Shown: one piece after another, positions 18,871 to 27,906 of the stretch | How positions within the stretch are numbered: the first letter of the stretch is position 1 | Layout of the letters: each line of letters opens with the position of its first letter | DNA from: Dongia_A sp035274225 | GTDB taxonomy: Bacteria; Pseudomonadota; Alphaproteobacteria; Dongiales; Dongiaceae | Length of the DNA: 64,000 nt | Direction: 5' to 3' | NCBI GenBank assembly: GCA_035274225.1 | Contig: DATEOK010000250.1 | Coordinates: forward strand, 6,353 to 70,352 | The notes under the pieces: model-generated | Database searches by the model: none | Seen by the model: the letters and a program-made list of their open reading frames with translations, nothing else | Told to the model about the DNA's origin: nothing | Made by a program: the position numbers and the translations under genes

Positions 18871-19949
18871 GCGCCGGCCTCCGCGCGGGCGTCGATGGCG
18901 AGAATGACGTTGCCGCCTTGCGAGGCCGCAAGCACCCGGCCGCCGGCCTCGATCACGCTGGTGATGCCGTGACGGCGGCCGTTGGCGCGGCTGTGGAAGC
19001 TGGCGACCGGCTGCAGCGCCGCGTCGAGCCGCACCACCAGGCCGTAAGAGCGTGAGGGCGACCACGGTTTGTGGATGCCCATGGTCTTGACCCCGCCGCT
19101 TTGCAGCGGCTCCAGGAAGCTGGCACCGGAGGCGAGCGCCGGGGCGATCCAGTTGGGGCGCTCCATCTCGCGCATCATGGCGGCGCGATAATCATGCTCC
19201 AGCAGCACGAACTCGATCAGCCTGTTGCGCGGCGCGAACAGGGCCAGCCATGCGCCGCCATCGGACGCGGGCGCTAGGCGCGCGGGGTAACCGGGCAGTT
19301 TGGTGAGCAGCGGCTGCGGCGCGCCGCCTTGGCGCGGTACGGCGACCAGCCGATGGCGCCAGCTCTCTGCCACCACGATGCGCTCGCCCTGGATCAGGAT
19401 GCCATAGGGGAAGGCGAGGTCGCCGGCCAGGCGCTGGGCTGCGCCGGTCTCGAGATCGACGCGCCACAAGGAACCGCCCGCGTTTTTCTCCATCAGGTCG
19501 ACGGCCCAGTCGGTGGCGCGGTGTTTCGCCGAGCCTTGCGCGACCAGCAGGTGATCGGCGCCGTCGAAGGCGAGCGCAGTGGGGCAGGCGAGGTTGCCGA
19601 CGTTGGCCGGCGTAAGCTTCTTGTCGGAATGCTTGCCGCCGTCGATCACGATGGTGCCGTCGTCGCACGCGATGGCGAGCGCACGGTCCGGTCCCGCCGC
19701 AAGCGCGGTGACCGTTGCAGGCAAGCGTTCGACCTGCTCCGGCTTGGCGCTGCCCGGCGCCATGGACAGGACATCGCTGCCGCTGGAGAACAGCAGGTGC
19801 GCGCCATCAAAGGTGAGATTGTCCGGCGCCGCGATCTCCAGCACGACGTCGGCTTCGTCCAGCGCGGTGTTGGGCCGGAACGCGCCGTCCATCGGCGGAA
19901 TGGTCACCGCCTTGCCGCGGAACAGGTCGAGGATGGGGTCGAAGATCAT
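18867..19949 (-). CDS. Strictosidine-synthase/SMP-30-like beta-propeller protein
   Basis: 360 residues of repeated beta-propeller blades (NLTFDGAHLLFSSG, CPTALAFDGADHLLVAQG, FPYGILIQGERIVVAESWRHRLVAV, GYPARLAPASDGGAWLALF, HGITSVIEAGGRVLAASQGGNVILAID). This resembles the strictosidine-synthase/gluconolactonase superfamily, whose bacterial members are mostly lactonases or hydrolases. No signal peptide is visible, so it should act in the cytoplasm on the imported compound. It overlaps the ATPase gene by four bases and is related to the C-terminal half of the permease fusion upstream. Confidence 0.78.
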
Positions 19950-19976
19950 CGGCCGCCCCCACGACCTAAAAAGGTA

Positions 19977-20232
19977 CCCCTTCGCCCCTTGCGGGAGAAG
20001 GATACGAAGGCTTGGCGAGGCGCAGCCGAGCCTAGCCGTAGTTGGATGAGGGGTGGTGCGGCGAGAGCCGCGCGCGCTCGGAAGAGCGCAATGGCGAACA
20101 TGCGATGGACGGTACGTTGTGAAGAGCGCTCGTGCGCTGCGCGCCTTCGGCGCGGCCCCCTCATCCAGCTGCGCCTAAGCTCACTTCGTTCGCTAAGGCT
20201 CCGCATCCTTCCCCCGCAGGGGGGGAAGGGGG
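19977..20232. repeat. Intergenic palindromic repeat, CCCCTTC family, copy 1
   Basis: About 256 bases with imperfect inverted ends: CCCCTTGCGGGAGAAGGAT near the left end and ATCCTTCCCCCGCAGGGGG at the right, followed inward by GGATGAGGGG versus CCCCCTCATCC. It could fold into one long hairpin. The same terminal layout recurs at 26401-26698. It lies inside the sugar importer unit between the permease fusion and the second beta-propeller, filling most of the 313-base gap 19950-20262; no gene is evident there. Confidence 0.7.
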
Positions 20233-20262
20233 TGATTGTTAGGGGGAAGAGGGATGCAATCA

Positions 20263-22383
20263 TCACCGCTTCCCCCAGTACGAATCCGGTCCCGTCCAGC
20301 TCTGATCCGCGCCTGGGATGCGGTAGCGGCCGATGCGGTTGTTCAAGATGCCGCCGACATAGAGCCAGCCCTTGTGCTCGCGCATCGAGGTCACCATCGG
20401 GTGGCTTTCGCCGCTCATGTCGCCGAGGGTTTCGACGATGCGGCCGGTCTCGTCGAACTTCACCACGCCGCCGGTGTTGATGTTGGGGAACAGCCATTCG
20501 TCCTGCGGCAGGCGGCGGGTCATGCGCTTGCGCATGCCGGGTGAGCGCAAGGCGAGGTCGAAGCTCGGCGTGCGCATGCCGAGCCACGCCATCCAATAGG
20601 TGCCATCGGAGGCGCGGTTGATGTTGTCGGGATAGCCCGGCATGTCCTTGATCACGCACTCGACCTGGCCCTTCTTAGGCCCGTCAAACCAATAGCGGTG
20701 CACGCGGCAGGCCCAGCTTTCCGCCATGAACAGTGACATGCCGTCGTGGGCGATGCAGACGCCGTTGGCGTAGCGGTAATGATCGAGGATCGTCGTCGTC
20801 TTGGCCGTGCGCGGATCGTAGCACAGCAGGCGGCCGGTCGGGCGGCTCTCGATCGAGTCCACCGCCCACTCATGCGCGTCGTAGCGCGTGGTGGAATCGG
20901 TGAAGAAGATGCGGCCGTCCGGCGCCACGTCGCAGTCATTGGGATCGCGCAGCCGGGCATCGTCGACGATCGAGGTCCAGGAGCGGCGGGTCTCGGCCGA
21001 GAGCTTCGTGACTTCACCGGCCTTGGAGATGGAATAGAGGCCCATGGCGCCGACACAGGAGAGCAGGTTGCCCGCCGGGTCGAACGCGAGGCCGAGCGGG
21101 AAGCCGCCCGTATGCGCGAAGACTTCGGAGCGCTTGTAGTCGGGTGCGAAGAACCGCACGATCTCGCCGTGGCGGGTGCCGCAGTAGAGGTGATCGTCGC
21201 GGTCGAGGATCACGTCCTCCGGCCCTTCGATCTCACCGAGGCCGATATACTCGGTCTTGGCGAGGCGATCGTTCAGCGCGTAGGGCGAGCTCGCATTGGG
21301 CAAGGCGGACTGCGTCTCTCCCATGCGGTGGTGGATCGGCGCGACGTAGAGCTCGTTCAGCACCTTGTCGCGGTTCTTGAGCCAGCGGATGTCGAGCACC
21401 ACCGCGACCGCGAGCAGAAGGCCCAGCACCATCTGGTTGAAGCCGGTGCCGAAGCCGAGGCGGATCAGGCCGTTGGTCATCACCAGCACGATGATGGCGC
21501 CCATCGCCCCCTTCACGATGGAGCCGCGCCCGCCGCCAAGCGAATTGCCGCCGACCACCGCCGCGGTCAGCGCCAGGATTTCAAGGCCCGCGCCGGTGCC
21601 AGGTCCTGCGCCGCTGAGGCGGCAGGCGAACAGGAAACCGGCGAGCCCGCAGGCGAGGCCGGAAATCACATAGGTCATGAAGACCGTGCGCTTGACGTTG
21701 ATCCCGGAGTTGAACGCCGAGCGGCGCGAACCGCCGACCGCCAGGATGTGCCAGCCGGGCCGCGAGCGCGTCAGCGCGATGTGCGCCAGGATGGCGATCG
21801 CGATCGCCGTGAGGACGGCGACGGAGAAGCCGAAGACCGTGCCGTCGCCGATGAAGTCCCAGGCGTCGGACGACATGTAGGAGGACTGGATGGCGGTGCC
21901 GTAGTCCACCACCAGGATGTCGAACACGGCGCGGCCGATGATCAGCGTGACCAGCGTGGTCAGGAACGCGCGCAGGCGCATGTAGCCGACCAGGTAGCCG
22001 TTGATCGCGCCGAGCGCGAGGCCGGTCGCCAGCGCCGCCGCGAACGCGACCCACACCGGCTGCTCCAGGATGAAGAAGGCGCCAACCGCGGAGAAGCAGG
22101 AGAGCGCGAAGATAGAGCCGACGGAGAGGTCGATGCCGCCGCCCAGCATCACGATGGTGAGGCCGGTGACGACGATCGAGAATTCGCCGAGCTGGCGCGT
22201 GGAATCGGTCAACGACTGCGGCTTGAAAAAGCCGGAGATCGCGCTGCCGAACCCGGCCACCGTGATGAGCAGGGCAAGAAACGGAATGGCGTTGTCGGTC
22301 CAGCGCTTGGTCAGGATCTCCCCGATCAGGTGATCGGGGATGACGTTGTAGCGCAGGCGCAGGGCTCGTTCTTTGAGGGTCAT
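20263..22383 (-). CDS. Fusion: sugar ABC permease (RbsC-like) with SMP-30/gluconolactonase-like beta-propeller
   Basis: 706 residues from ATG 22383. Residues 1-340 form a BPD_transp_2 permease: MLGGGIDLSVGSIFALSCFS, LEILALTAAVVGGNSLGGGRGS and about nine hydrophobic helices. After a linker of about 30 residues, residues 370-706 form a propeller with GEIEGPEDVILDRDDHLYCG, LRDPNDCDVAPDGRIFFTDS and GYPDNINRASDGTYWMAWLG, typical of the strictosidine-synthase/SMP-30 group. The frame is uninterrupted across the junction. Membrane topology should leave the propeller in the cytoplasm, placed to process the transported molecule. ATG 22404 is an alternative start. Confidence 0.85.
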   Translation of the reverse strand: MTLKERALRLRYNVIPDHLIGEILTKRWTDNAIPFLALLITVAGFGSAISGFFKPQSLTDSTRQLGEFSIVVTGLTIVMLGGGIDLSVGSIFALSCFSAVGAFFILEQPVWVAFAAALATGLALGAINGYLVGYMRLRAFLTTLVTLIIGRAVFDILVVDYGTAIQSSYMSSDAWDFIGDGTVFGFSVAVLTAIAIAILAHIALTRSRPGWHILAVGGSRRSAFNSGINVKRTVFMTYVISGLACGLAGFLFACRLSGAGPGTGAGLEILALTAAVVGGNSLGGGRGSIVKGAMGAIIVLVMTNGLIRLGFGTGFNQMVLGLLLAVAVVLDIRWLKNRDKVLNELYVAPIHHRMGETQSALPNASSPYALNDRLAKTEYIGLGEIEGPEDVILDRDDHLYCGTRHGEIVRFFAPDYKRSEVFAHTGGFPLGLAFDPAGNLLSCVGAMGLYSISKAGEVTKLSAETRRSWTSIVDDARLRDPNDCDVAPDGRIFFTDSTTRYDAHEWAVDSIESRPTGRLLCYDPRTAKTTTILDHYRYANGVCIAHDGMSLFMAESWACRVHRYWFDGPKKGQVECVIKDMPGYPDNINRASDGTYWMAWLGMRTPSFDLALRSPGMRKRMTRRLPQDEWLFPNINTGGVVKFDETGRIVETLGDMSGESHPMVTSMREHKGWLYVGGILNNRIGRYRIPGADQSWTGPDSYWGKR

Positions 22384-22464
22384 AGGCAATCCGACCGCCA
22401 ACACAATATCCCTTCATCCCGCGCGGAACGGAGCCATGGCATATCAAGAATGCGCGCTGATTTC

Positions 22465-22624
22465 CCCTCCCCCAACATGGGGGAGGGTAGGGAGAGGGAA
22501 GCCGCGTTTCGGCGGGAGAGAGTCATCGCTCGCTTCCCCCACCTCGATCCTCCCCCGTGTCGGGGGAGGAGGAACTGTGCTTCGTTGGCCATGTGCGATT
22601 GCCTTCCCCCGCAAGGGGGGAAGG
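22465..22624. repeat. Three GC-rich hairpins between transporter genes
   Basis: Hairpins CCCTCCCCC/GGGGGAGGG (22465-22487), CCTCCCCC/GGGGGAGG (22549-22569) and CCTTCCCCC/GGGGGAAGG (22602-22624) lie in the 323-base gap between the binding-protein and permease-fusion genes. The third resembles the ends of the CCCCTTC repeat family. No gene is seen in the gap. Confidence 0.6.
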
Positions 22625-22667
22625 GGAGTCTTGCTTGGTTGGTGTCATCATTCCCCTAGAGACAAAG

Positions 22668-22695
22668 GGGAGCGGCCGGTGAAATGACCGCTCCC
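22668..22695 (-). terminator. Hairpin terminator after the sugar-binding protein gene
   Basis: Arms GGGAGCGG (22668-22675) and CCGCTCCC (22688-22695), 12-base loop, followed on the minus strand by CCCTTTGTCTC. It lies 12 bases past the stop codon of the binding-protein gene and would reduce expression of the genes further downstream. Confidence 0.55.
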
Positions 22696-22706
22696 GTAGT
22701 CCACTA

Positions 22707-23738
22707 CTACTGCGCCGCCGCCTGCAGGTGCTTCAGGTCCCAGCAGGTTTCGGGCCGCAGGTCGGCCTTGGTCCAGGCGCGTTCCAACGTATAGATGTAC
22801 GTCTTCGACGTGCCGGCCGGCTGGCCGCTCTGCAGCAGGAACTTGACGATCGCGTTCATGTCACGCGACTGGCCGGCGAGGTCGGTCATCACCACCGCGC
22901 CGAAGGTCCCGTCATTGATGTAGTTGCAGTCGAGCATCTCGCCGCCGCCGGTGGTGACCAGGAACACCTTGCCATCGAGCTTGGCATCGCGGATCGCCGC
23001 GGCCGCGCCGGTCGCGTCGCCATCCCAGAAGTCGATGATGGCGCAGATGTCCGGGTGCTGCTGCAGCATGGTCGCGGTGACGGTGCGCGAGGTGGTCGGA
23101 TCCCAGTTGGAGAACGGCTCCGCCACGACCTTGAAGTCGGGGTTCTGCTTCAGCACCTTCATGATGCCGTTGTACTGGTAGATGCTGGAGGCGTTGGCAG
23201 CGTCGCCCTGCACCAGGCCGATCTTCTTGCCCGGATTGTCGGCGCAGTGCTTCACCGCGGCTTCGGCCTCGAGCTGGCCGAGGCGATCCCAGTCGCTGCC
23301 GATGAAGGCGTCGGCCGGGAAGTTCATCGGGTTGTCGATCAGGACGACATAGATGCCTTCCTTCTGCGCCCGCTTCAGCACCTTGCCGTAGGAGTTGAGG
23401 TCGGGCGAATGCACCACCAGCACGTCCGGCTTGGGATCGGACGACACCAGCTCGGTCAGCGCCTGGGCGCCGGCCTCGGTGCTCCAGTTGGGATCGCGGG
23501 TCTCGAAGCTGCCGCCCCACGCCTCGACCTCCTTCTTCAGATACGCCGACCAGCCCTGCGCCAGGTCGAAGCCCATCGCCATCGGCACCAGCACCACGCG
23601 CTTCTCCTTCAGCGCCCCCGAATAGGCCGCCGGGCCCGGATCGTCGCCGCTTTGCGCCATCGCGGGCTCGGCCGCGGCGAACGCCAGGCCGGCGAGCGAC
23701 GCCATCGCTACAAATAGACTCTTCCACTTCGTAATCAT
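22707..23738 (-). CDS. Sugar ABC transporter substrate-binding protein (periplasmic binding type I)
   Basis: 343 residues from ATG 23738. Signal peptide (SLFVAMASLAGLAFAAAEPAMA), then two-lobed binding fold with WSAYLKKEVEAWGGSFE, DVLVVHSPDLNSYGKVLKRAQKEGIYVVLIDNP and ICAIIDFWDGDATGAAAAIRDA, as in RbsB-like proteins. Two cysteines in HCADNPGKK and DICAI could pair in the periplasm. It follows its permease by 29 bases and is probably the sole receptor for the two permeases of this unit. Ligand not predictable beyond a sugar-like molecule. Confidence 0.87.
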   Translation of the reverse strand: MITKWKSLFVAMASLAGLAFAAAEPAMAQSGDDPGPAAYSGALKEKRVVLVPMAMGFDLAQGWSAYLKKEVEAWGGSFETRDPNWSTEAGAQALTELVSSDPKPDVLVVHSPDLNSYGKVLKRAQKEGIYVVLIDNPMNFPADAFIGSDWDRLGQLEAEAAVKHCADNPGKKIGLVQGDAANASSIYQYNGIMKVLKQNPDFKVVAEPFSNWDPTTSRTVTATMLQQHPDICAIIDFWDGDATGAAAAIRDAKLDGKVFLVTTGGGEMLDCNYINDGTFGAVVMTDLAGQSRDMNAIVKFLLQSGQPAGTSKTYIYTLERAWTKADLRPETCWDLKHLQAAAQ

Positions 23739-23767
23739 GGTCTTCTGCCTCTCTGCCTCGTTGCGCG

Positions 23768-24748
23768 CTAAATGTCGCCCTGCTGCGCCGTCTGCTCGTC
23801 GCGCGGATTGAGCAGGCCGTCGACCACGATGGCGATCAGCAGGATCGTGGATTTGATCAGGTTCTGGTAGATGTTCGAGATGTCGATGATGGTCATGGCG
23901 TTCTGCATGATGCCGATCAGCAGCGCGCCGACGATGACGTTGCGCATGCCCCCGGTACCGCCGTTGAGGCCGATGCCGCCGATCACCACCACCAGGATGA
24001 CGTCGTACAGCAGGTTGGAATTGACCACCCGCACGTTGATGCTGTGCAGGCTGGACGCAATGAGGATCCCGGCCGCGAAGGCGATCAGCGCCGACAGCAC
24101 ATAGCGCAGCACGATCATCGGCCTGACCGGAATGCCCATGTTGCGCGCCGCCATGAAATTGTCGCCCATCAGGTAGGTGTAGCGGCCCCACTTGGCGAAG
24201 CGCAGGAAGAGAAAGGCCGCGACGCAGACGGCGGCGAAGAAGAACACCTCGACGGGAATGTCGAGGAAGCGGAAGCGGCCGAGCAACTCGACCCAATGGT
24301 CGGGCGGCACCGGCGTCGCGTCCTGCCCGATCAGCTGCGAGCGCACGAAACCGTAGACGAAGGCCGAGCTGGCGAGGGTGGCGAAAATCGCCGGCACGTC
24401 GGCATAAGCGACCAGGAAGCCGTTGATGAGGCCGATGGCGATGACGCCGCCCAGCACCAGGAGCAGGGCGGTGCCGCCGGAGACCCCATTGTTCAGCATC
24501 TGCAGGTACCAGGCGACGGACATGGCCATGATCGCGACCATGGAGAGGTCGATGCCGCGGCCGATGATGATGATCGCCATGCCGACCGCCAGGATGCCGA
24601 GCACGCTGACGCTGCGCACGATCGCGACCAGGTTATCGGCGGTGAAGAAGCCGCCGAGGCCGACCGACGCCGCCAGGAACAGCAGGACCGCCAGGGCGAA
24701 AACGATCCGCTCCTGGGTCATGCCGCCGAATGTTCGTGATTGTGCCAT
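23768..24748 (-). CDS. Sugar ABC transporter permease (RbsC-like)
   Basis: 326 residues, about nine hydrophobic helices, with IIIIGRGIDLSMVAIMAMS and DVILVVVIGGIGLNGGTGGMRN, the two conserved permease segments of the BPD_transp_2 family. First gene of the leftward unit 24748-17371. Its partner is most likely the permease half of the fusion protein, giving a heterodimeric channel; this is inferred from the presence of two permeases but one ATPase. Confidence 0.88.
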   Translation of the reverse strand: MAQSRTFGGMTQERIVFALAVLLFLAASVGLGGFFTADNLVAIVRSVSVLGILAVGMAIIIIGRGIDLSMVAIMAMSVAWYLQMLNNGVSGGTALLLVLGGVIAIGLINGFLVAYADVPAIFATLASSAFVYGFVRSQLIGQDATPVPPDHWVELLGRFRFLDIPVEVFFFAAVCVAAFLFLRFAKWGRYTYLMGDNFMAARNMGIPVRPMIVLRYVLSALIAFAAGILIASSLHSINVRVVNSNLLYDVILVVVIGGIGLNGGTGGMRNVIVGALLIGIMQNAMTIIDISNIYQNLIKSTILLIAIVVDGLLNPRDEQTAQQGDI

Positions 24749-25039
24749 CCCCGTCCCGCTCTTTGGCGGCTAGTGAACAACGAATCTGTCGCGGCGGGCA
24801 AGTAATGGCGCGCAAGATTCCATCGTTTGGTTCGCGAGCGATGCTTGTGGCCATGCACCATTGGAACCTTCGGGAACCAATGCGCAGGCATCCCATCCTG
24901 TTCGGGGCCGCGGCGCCGCTGTGAAGCGGGACACAGACAAGGGGCCATTGCGAAACCCTTCTATCCGCTTCCGATCGGCTCTAGGATTCGCGCCATGCGC
25001 TGCCGGGGCCAAGAGCGGCGGATCATGGGAGGTTGAGCA
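24749..25039. other. Intergenic region between divergent transporter and CoA-transferase genes
   Basis: No gene seen. It must hold both divergent promoters; GGGAGGTTGAGCA just before 25040 provides the ribosome binding site of the CoA-transferase gene. No clear palindrome was found. Confidence 0.4.
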
Positions 25040-26374
25040 ATGGCATTTCAGGGCCAGCAGGGTGAGGCGCGCAAGGCCTCGGCGGCGGAGGCGGCCGGCC
25101 TGGTCAAATCCGGCATGTGGCTGGATTGGGGTTTCGGACTGTGCCAGCCGGACAAGTTCGATGCGGCGCTGGCAGCGCGCAAGGACGAGCTTCAGGGCGT
25201 CAAGATCCGCGTCTGCCTCAGCATGCGGCAGCGCCAGGTGCTGGAATGTGATCCTGACGGTACGCACTTCCAATGGTTCAACTGGCATTTCTCGGGCTAC
25301 GACCGCAAGCACCACGACGCCGGGCGCTGCAACTACATCCCGATGAATTTCGGCGAGGTGCCGGACTGGTATCGCCGCTTCATCGACCCCTGCGACATCC
25401 TGGTGCTGAAGACCGCGCCGATGGACGAGAACGGTTTCTTCAATTTCGGCATGTCCTCGACCTATTCCTATGCCACCGCGGAGCGGGCGCGCTGTATCAT
25501 CGTCGAGGTGTCGGAGCATGCCCCGGTGGTTTTCGGCGAGCAGAGCGCGATCCATGTCAGCCATGTCGACTACATCATCGACGAAGGCAGCGACCCGCTG
25601 CCGGAGCTGAAGAACCCGCCGGTCAGCGAGATCGACCGCAAGATCGCCGCCCTGATCGCCGCCGAGGTGGAGGACGGCGCCTGCCTGCAGATCGGCATCG
25701 GCGGCATGCCGAACGCGGTCTGCTCCATGCTCCAGGAAGCGGGGGTCAAGGACCTCGGCATCCATACCGAGATGCTGGGCGATGGCCTGGTCGACCTGAT
25801 CGAGGCCGGGCTCATCACCAACGCCCGCAAGCGGGTGAACCCGGGCAAGACCGTGTTCACCTTCGCCGGCGGCTCGCGCAAGCTCTACGACATCATCCAC
25901 CGCAACCAGGACATCCATGTCTATCCGGTGGACTACACCAACCTGCCGCACAACATCATGCAGAATGACAAGGTGGTGTCGATCAACAACACCACGCAGA
26001 TCGACCTGCAGGGCCAGGCCGCGTCCGAGAGCGCCGGAACGCGGCACATCAGCGGCACCGGCGGCCAACTGCAGTTCGTGCGCGGCGCCTATGCCTCGCA
26101 CGGCGGCAAGAGCTTCATCTGCATGTCCTCGACGTACGACAAGAAGGGCGAGCCGCAGAGCCGCATCGTCTCCATGCTGACGCCGGGCAATATCGTCACC
26201 ACGCCGCGGGTCGACACGATGTACGTGGCGACCGAGTACGGCATCGTGAACTTGAAGGGCAAGTCGGTGTCGGAGCGCGCCAAGGCGCTGATCTCGATCG
26301 CGCACCCCAAGTTCCGCGAGCAGCTGGAGCGCGACGCGCGGGACAAGAACATCATCTGCAAGGGGTTTGTGTAA
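25040..26374 (+). CDS. Acetyl-CoA hydrolase/4-hydroxybutyrate-type CoA-transferase family protein
   Basis: 444 residues of the AcetylCoA_hydro fold: ACLQIGIGGMPNAVCSML in the middle, IHTEMLGDGLVDL with the likely catalytic glutamate, and the C-terminal VTTPRVDTMYVATEYGIVNLKGKS. These enzymes move CoA between acyl-CoA and carboxylic acids or hydrolyse acetyl-CoA. The N-terminus YDRKHHDAGRCNYIPMNFGEVPDWYRRF matches the 4-hydroxybutyrate/butyryl-CoA:acetate branch. It stands alone; the substrate is not shown by context. The ATG follows GGGAGG. Confidence 0.88.
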   Translation: MAFQGQQGEARKASAAEAAGLVKSGMWLDWGFGLCQPDKFDAALAARKDELQGVKIRVCLSMRQRQVLECDPDGTHFQWFNWHFSGYDRKHHDAGRCNYIPMNFGEVPDWYRRFIDPCDILVLKTAPMDENGFFNFGMSSTYSYATAERARCIIVEVSEHAPVVFGEQSAIHVSHVDYIIDEGSDPLPELKNPPVSEIDRKIAALIAAEVEDGACLQIGIGGMPNAVCSMLQEAGVKDLGIHTEMLGDGLVDLIEAGLITNARKRVNPGKTVFTFAGGSRKLYDIIHRNQDIHVYPVDYTNLPHNIMQNDKVVSINNTTQIDLQGQAASESAGTRHISGTGGQLQFVRGAYASHGGKSFICMSSTYDKKGEPQSRIVSMLTPGNIVTTPRVDTMYVATEYGIVNLKGKSVSERAKALISIAHPKFREQLERDARDKNIICKGFV

Positions 26375-26400
26375 GAAGAACGATCCTCCAACCTATAAGT

Positions 26401-26698
26401 CCCCTTCCCTCCTTGCGGGGGAAGGATGCGTAGCCTTAGCGAGCGTCAGCGAGCTTAGGCTAAGCTGGATGGGGGGTAGCGCACCGATAGGTGCGCGTGC
26501 TCGCAAGAGCACAAAGACACAGGCGACAGCCAACCTTGCACCACGGAATCGCCATCGACGTGGCTTGCGGACAAATGAATCACCGCCGTTAGCGCTGCCG
26601 CGCTGCGCGCCTGGCGGCGCGACCCCCCATCCAGCTCCGGCTAAGCTCACTGCGTTCGCTAAGCCTGCGCATCCTTCCCCTGCAAGGGGGGAAGGGGA
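26401..26698. repeat. Intergenic palindromic repeat, CCCCTTC family, copy 2
   Basis: About 298 bases: left end CCCCTTCCCTCCTTGCGGGG then GAAGGATGCG, TAAGCTGGATGGGGGG; right end CCCCCCATCCAG, GCGCATCCTTCCCCTGCA and GGGGGGAAGGGG as its inverse. Same layout as 19977-20232 with a different central part. It fills the 345-base gap between the CoA-transferase and FUSC genes; frames within it are not genes. Confidence 0.75.
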
Positions 26699-26719
26699 AT
26701 AATAAGGGGCCTGATCTCA

Positions 26720-27823
26720 TTGCCGGACCTTCCATTGCACAACTTCCTCCGCTCCCTCGCCACCCGCATCCCCGAGCTGCGTCTGGCCGTGCGTGTCACC
26801 ACGGCGGCGGTGCTGGCGTTTGCGTTGGCGAAGCTGCTCGGCTTTGCGCACGGCTACTGGGCGGTCATCACGGCGATCATCGTGATGCAGACCAGCGTCG
26901 GCGGGTCGCTCAAGGCGGCGGTGGACCGGTTGCTCGGCACCATGGCGGGTGCGCTCTATGGCACGGCGGTTGCGCTGCTGATCCCGCACGGCACGACGGG
27001 CGAGCTGGCGAGCGCGATGGTGGCGGCGATCCTGCCGCTGGCGCTGCTGGCGGCAGTCAAGCCGGGCTTCAAGGTGGCGCCCGTCACTGCTTTCATCGTG
27101 CTGGTGCCGCTGTCCGGCGCGGCGTCGCCGCCGCTCACCTATGCGCTGGAACGGATCCTGGAGATCTCCATCGGCAGCGTGGTCGGGATTGCGACCGCGC
27201 TGCTGGTGTTACCGGCGCGGGCGCATCATAACCTGGCGCAGCTGGCGGCCAAGGCGGCCGACCTCAATGCCGCGCTGATGGTGTCCTTGTTCGAGGGCCT
27301 GACCAGCGACGCCGGCCGCCCGGGCCTGCGCGCGCAGCACGCGGCGGTCCGCAAGGCGCTGGCACAAGCGGATGTGGCGGTCGAGGAGGCGGTGCGCGAG
27401 CGCAAGAGCTGGCTCACCGATTTGCCCGACCCAGAGCCTCTGGTGCGTTCGCTCTACCGGTTGCGCCACGACCTCGTGATGGTCGGCCGCGCCACCGCGA
27501 AGCCGCTGCCGGACGTGCTGGCCCCGCGCCTCTCGCCCAGGCTGATGGACGTGCGCGATGCCGGCAGCAGCTTGCTGCGCGCGATGGCGGAGGCGCTGCG
27601 CATGCGCAAGACCGCGCCCAGCCTGGAGCCGCTGGAGACCGCCTTGCGCGACTATGTCGCCGAGATGGACGCGGTGTGGAAGGACAAGATGACCCAGGCC
27701 CTCGCGGCCGACGATGCCGGCCGCATTTTCGCTTTGCGCTTCGCCCTCGACCAGATGATCCAGGATTGCCGCGACCTCGCCAACCGCATCAACGAACTGG
27801 CCGGCAGCAAGGCCGCCGCATAA
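26720..27823 (+). CDS. FUSC-family inner-membrane protein
   Basis: 367 residues. Six hydrophobic helices in the first 165 residues, with GYWAVITAIIVMQTSVGGSLKAAVDRLLGT, the FUSC/aromatic-acid exporter signature, then a helical cytoplasmic domain. Relatives include the AaeB and fusaric acid exporters. The chosen start is TTG 26720 with AAGGGG about seven bases upstream; no ATG lies before the first helix. It stands without the usual membrane-fusion partner, so export by it alone is uncertain. Confidence 0.8.
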   Translation: MPDLPLHNFLRSLATRIPELRLAVRVTTAAVLAFALAKLLGFAHGYWAVITAIIVMQTSVGGSLKAAVDRLLGTMAGALYGTAVALLIPHGTTGELASAMVAAILPLALLAAVKPGFKVAPVTAFIVLVPLSGAASPPLTYALERILEISIGSVVGIATALLVLPARAHHNLAQLAAKAADLNAALMVSLFEGLTSDAGRPGLRAQHAAVRKALAQADVAVEEAVRERKSWLTDLPDPEPLVRSLYRLRHDLVMVGRATAKPLPDVLAPRLSPRLMDVRDAGSSLLRAMAEALRMRKTAPSLEPLETALRDYVAEMDAVWKDKMTQALAADDAGRIFALRFALDQMIQDCRDLANRINELAGSKAAA

Positions 27824-27906
27824 TCATCACGAAGGGGCCGCGTTCGCGCCCCGCCGCCGCCACACCCGTCGCGCCAAATCCCACCGCAGCCAGTGCGGAG
27901 GGGACC

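Noticed and set aside
20746..22659. 637-residue plus-strand frame opposite the permease-propeller fusion
   Set aside because: Repetitive charged translation, antisense to a well-supported gene and running into hairpin repeats.
26367..26702. Short open frames inside the palindromic repeat
   Set aside because: They are made of repeat arms and would be annotated wrongly as hypothetical proteins.
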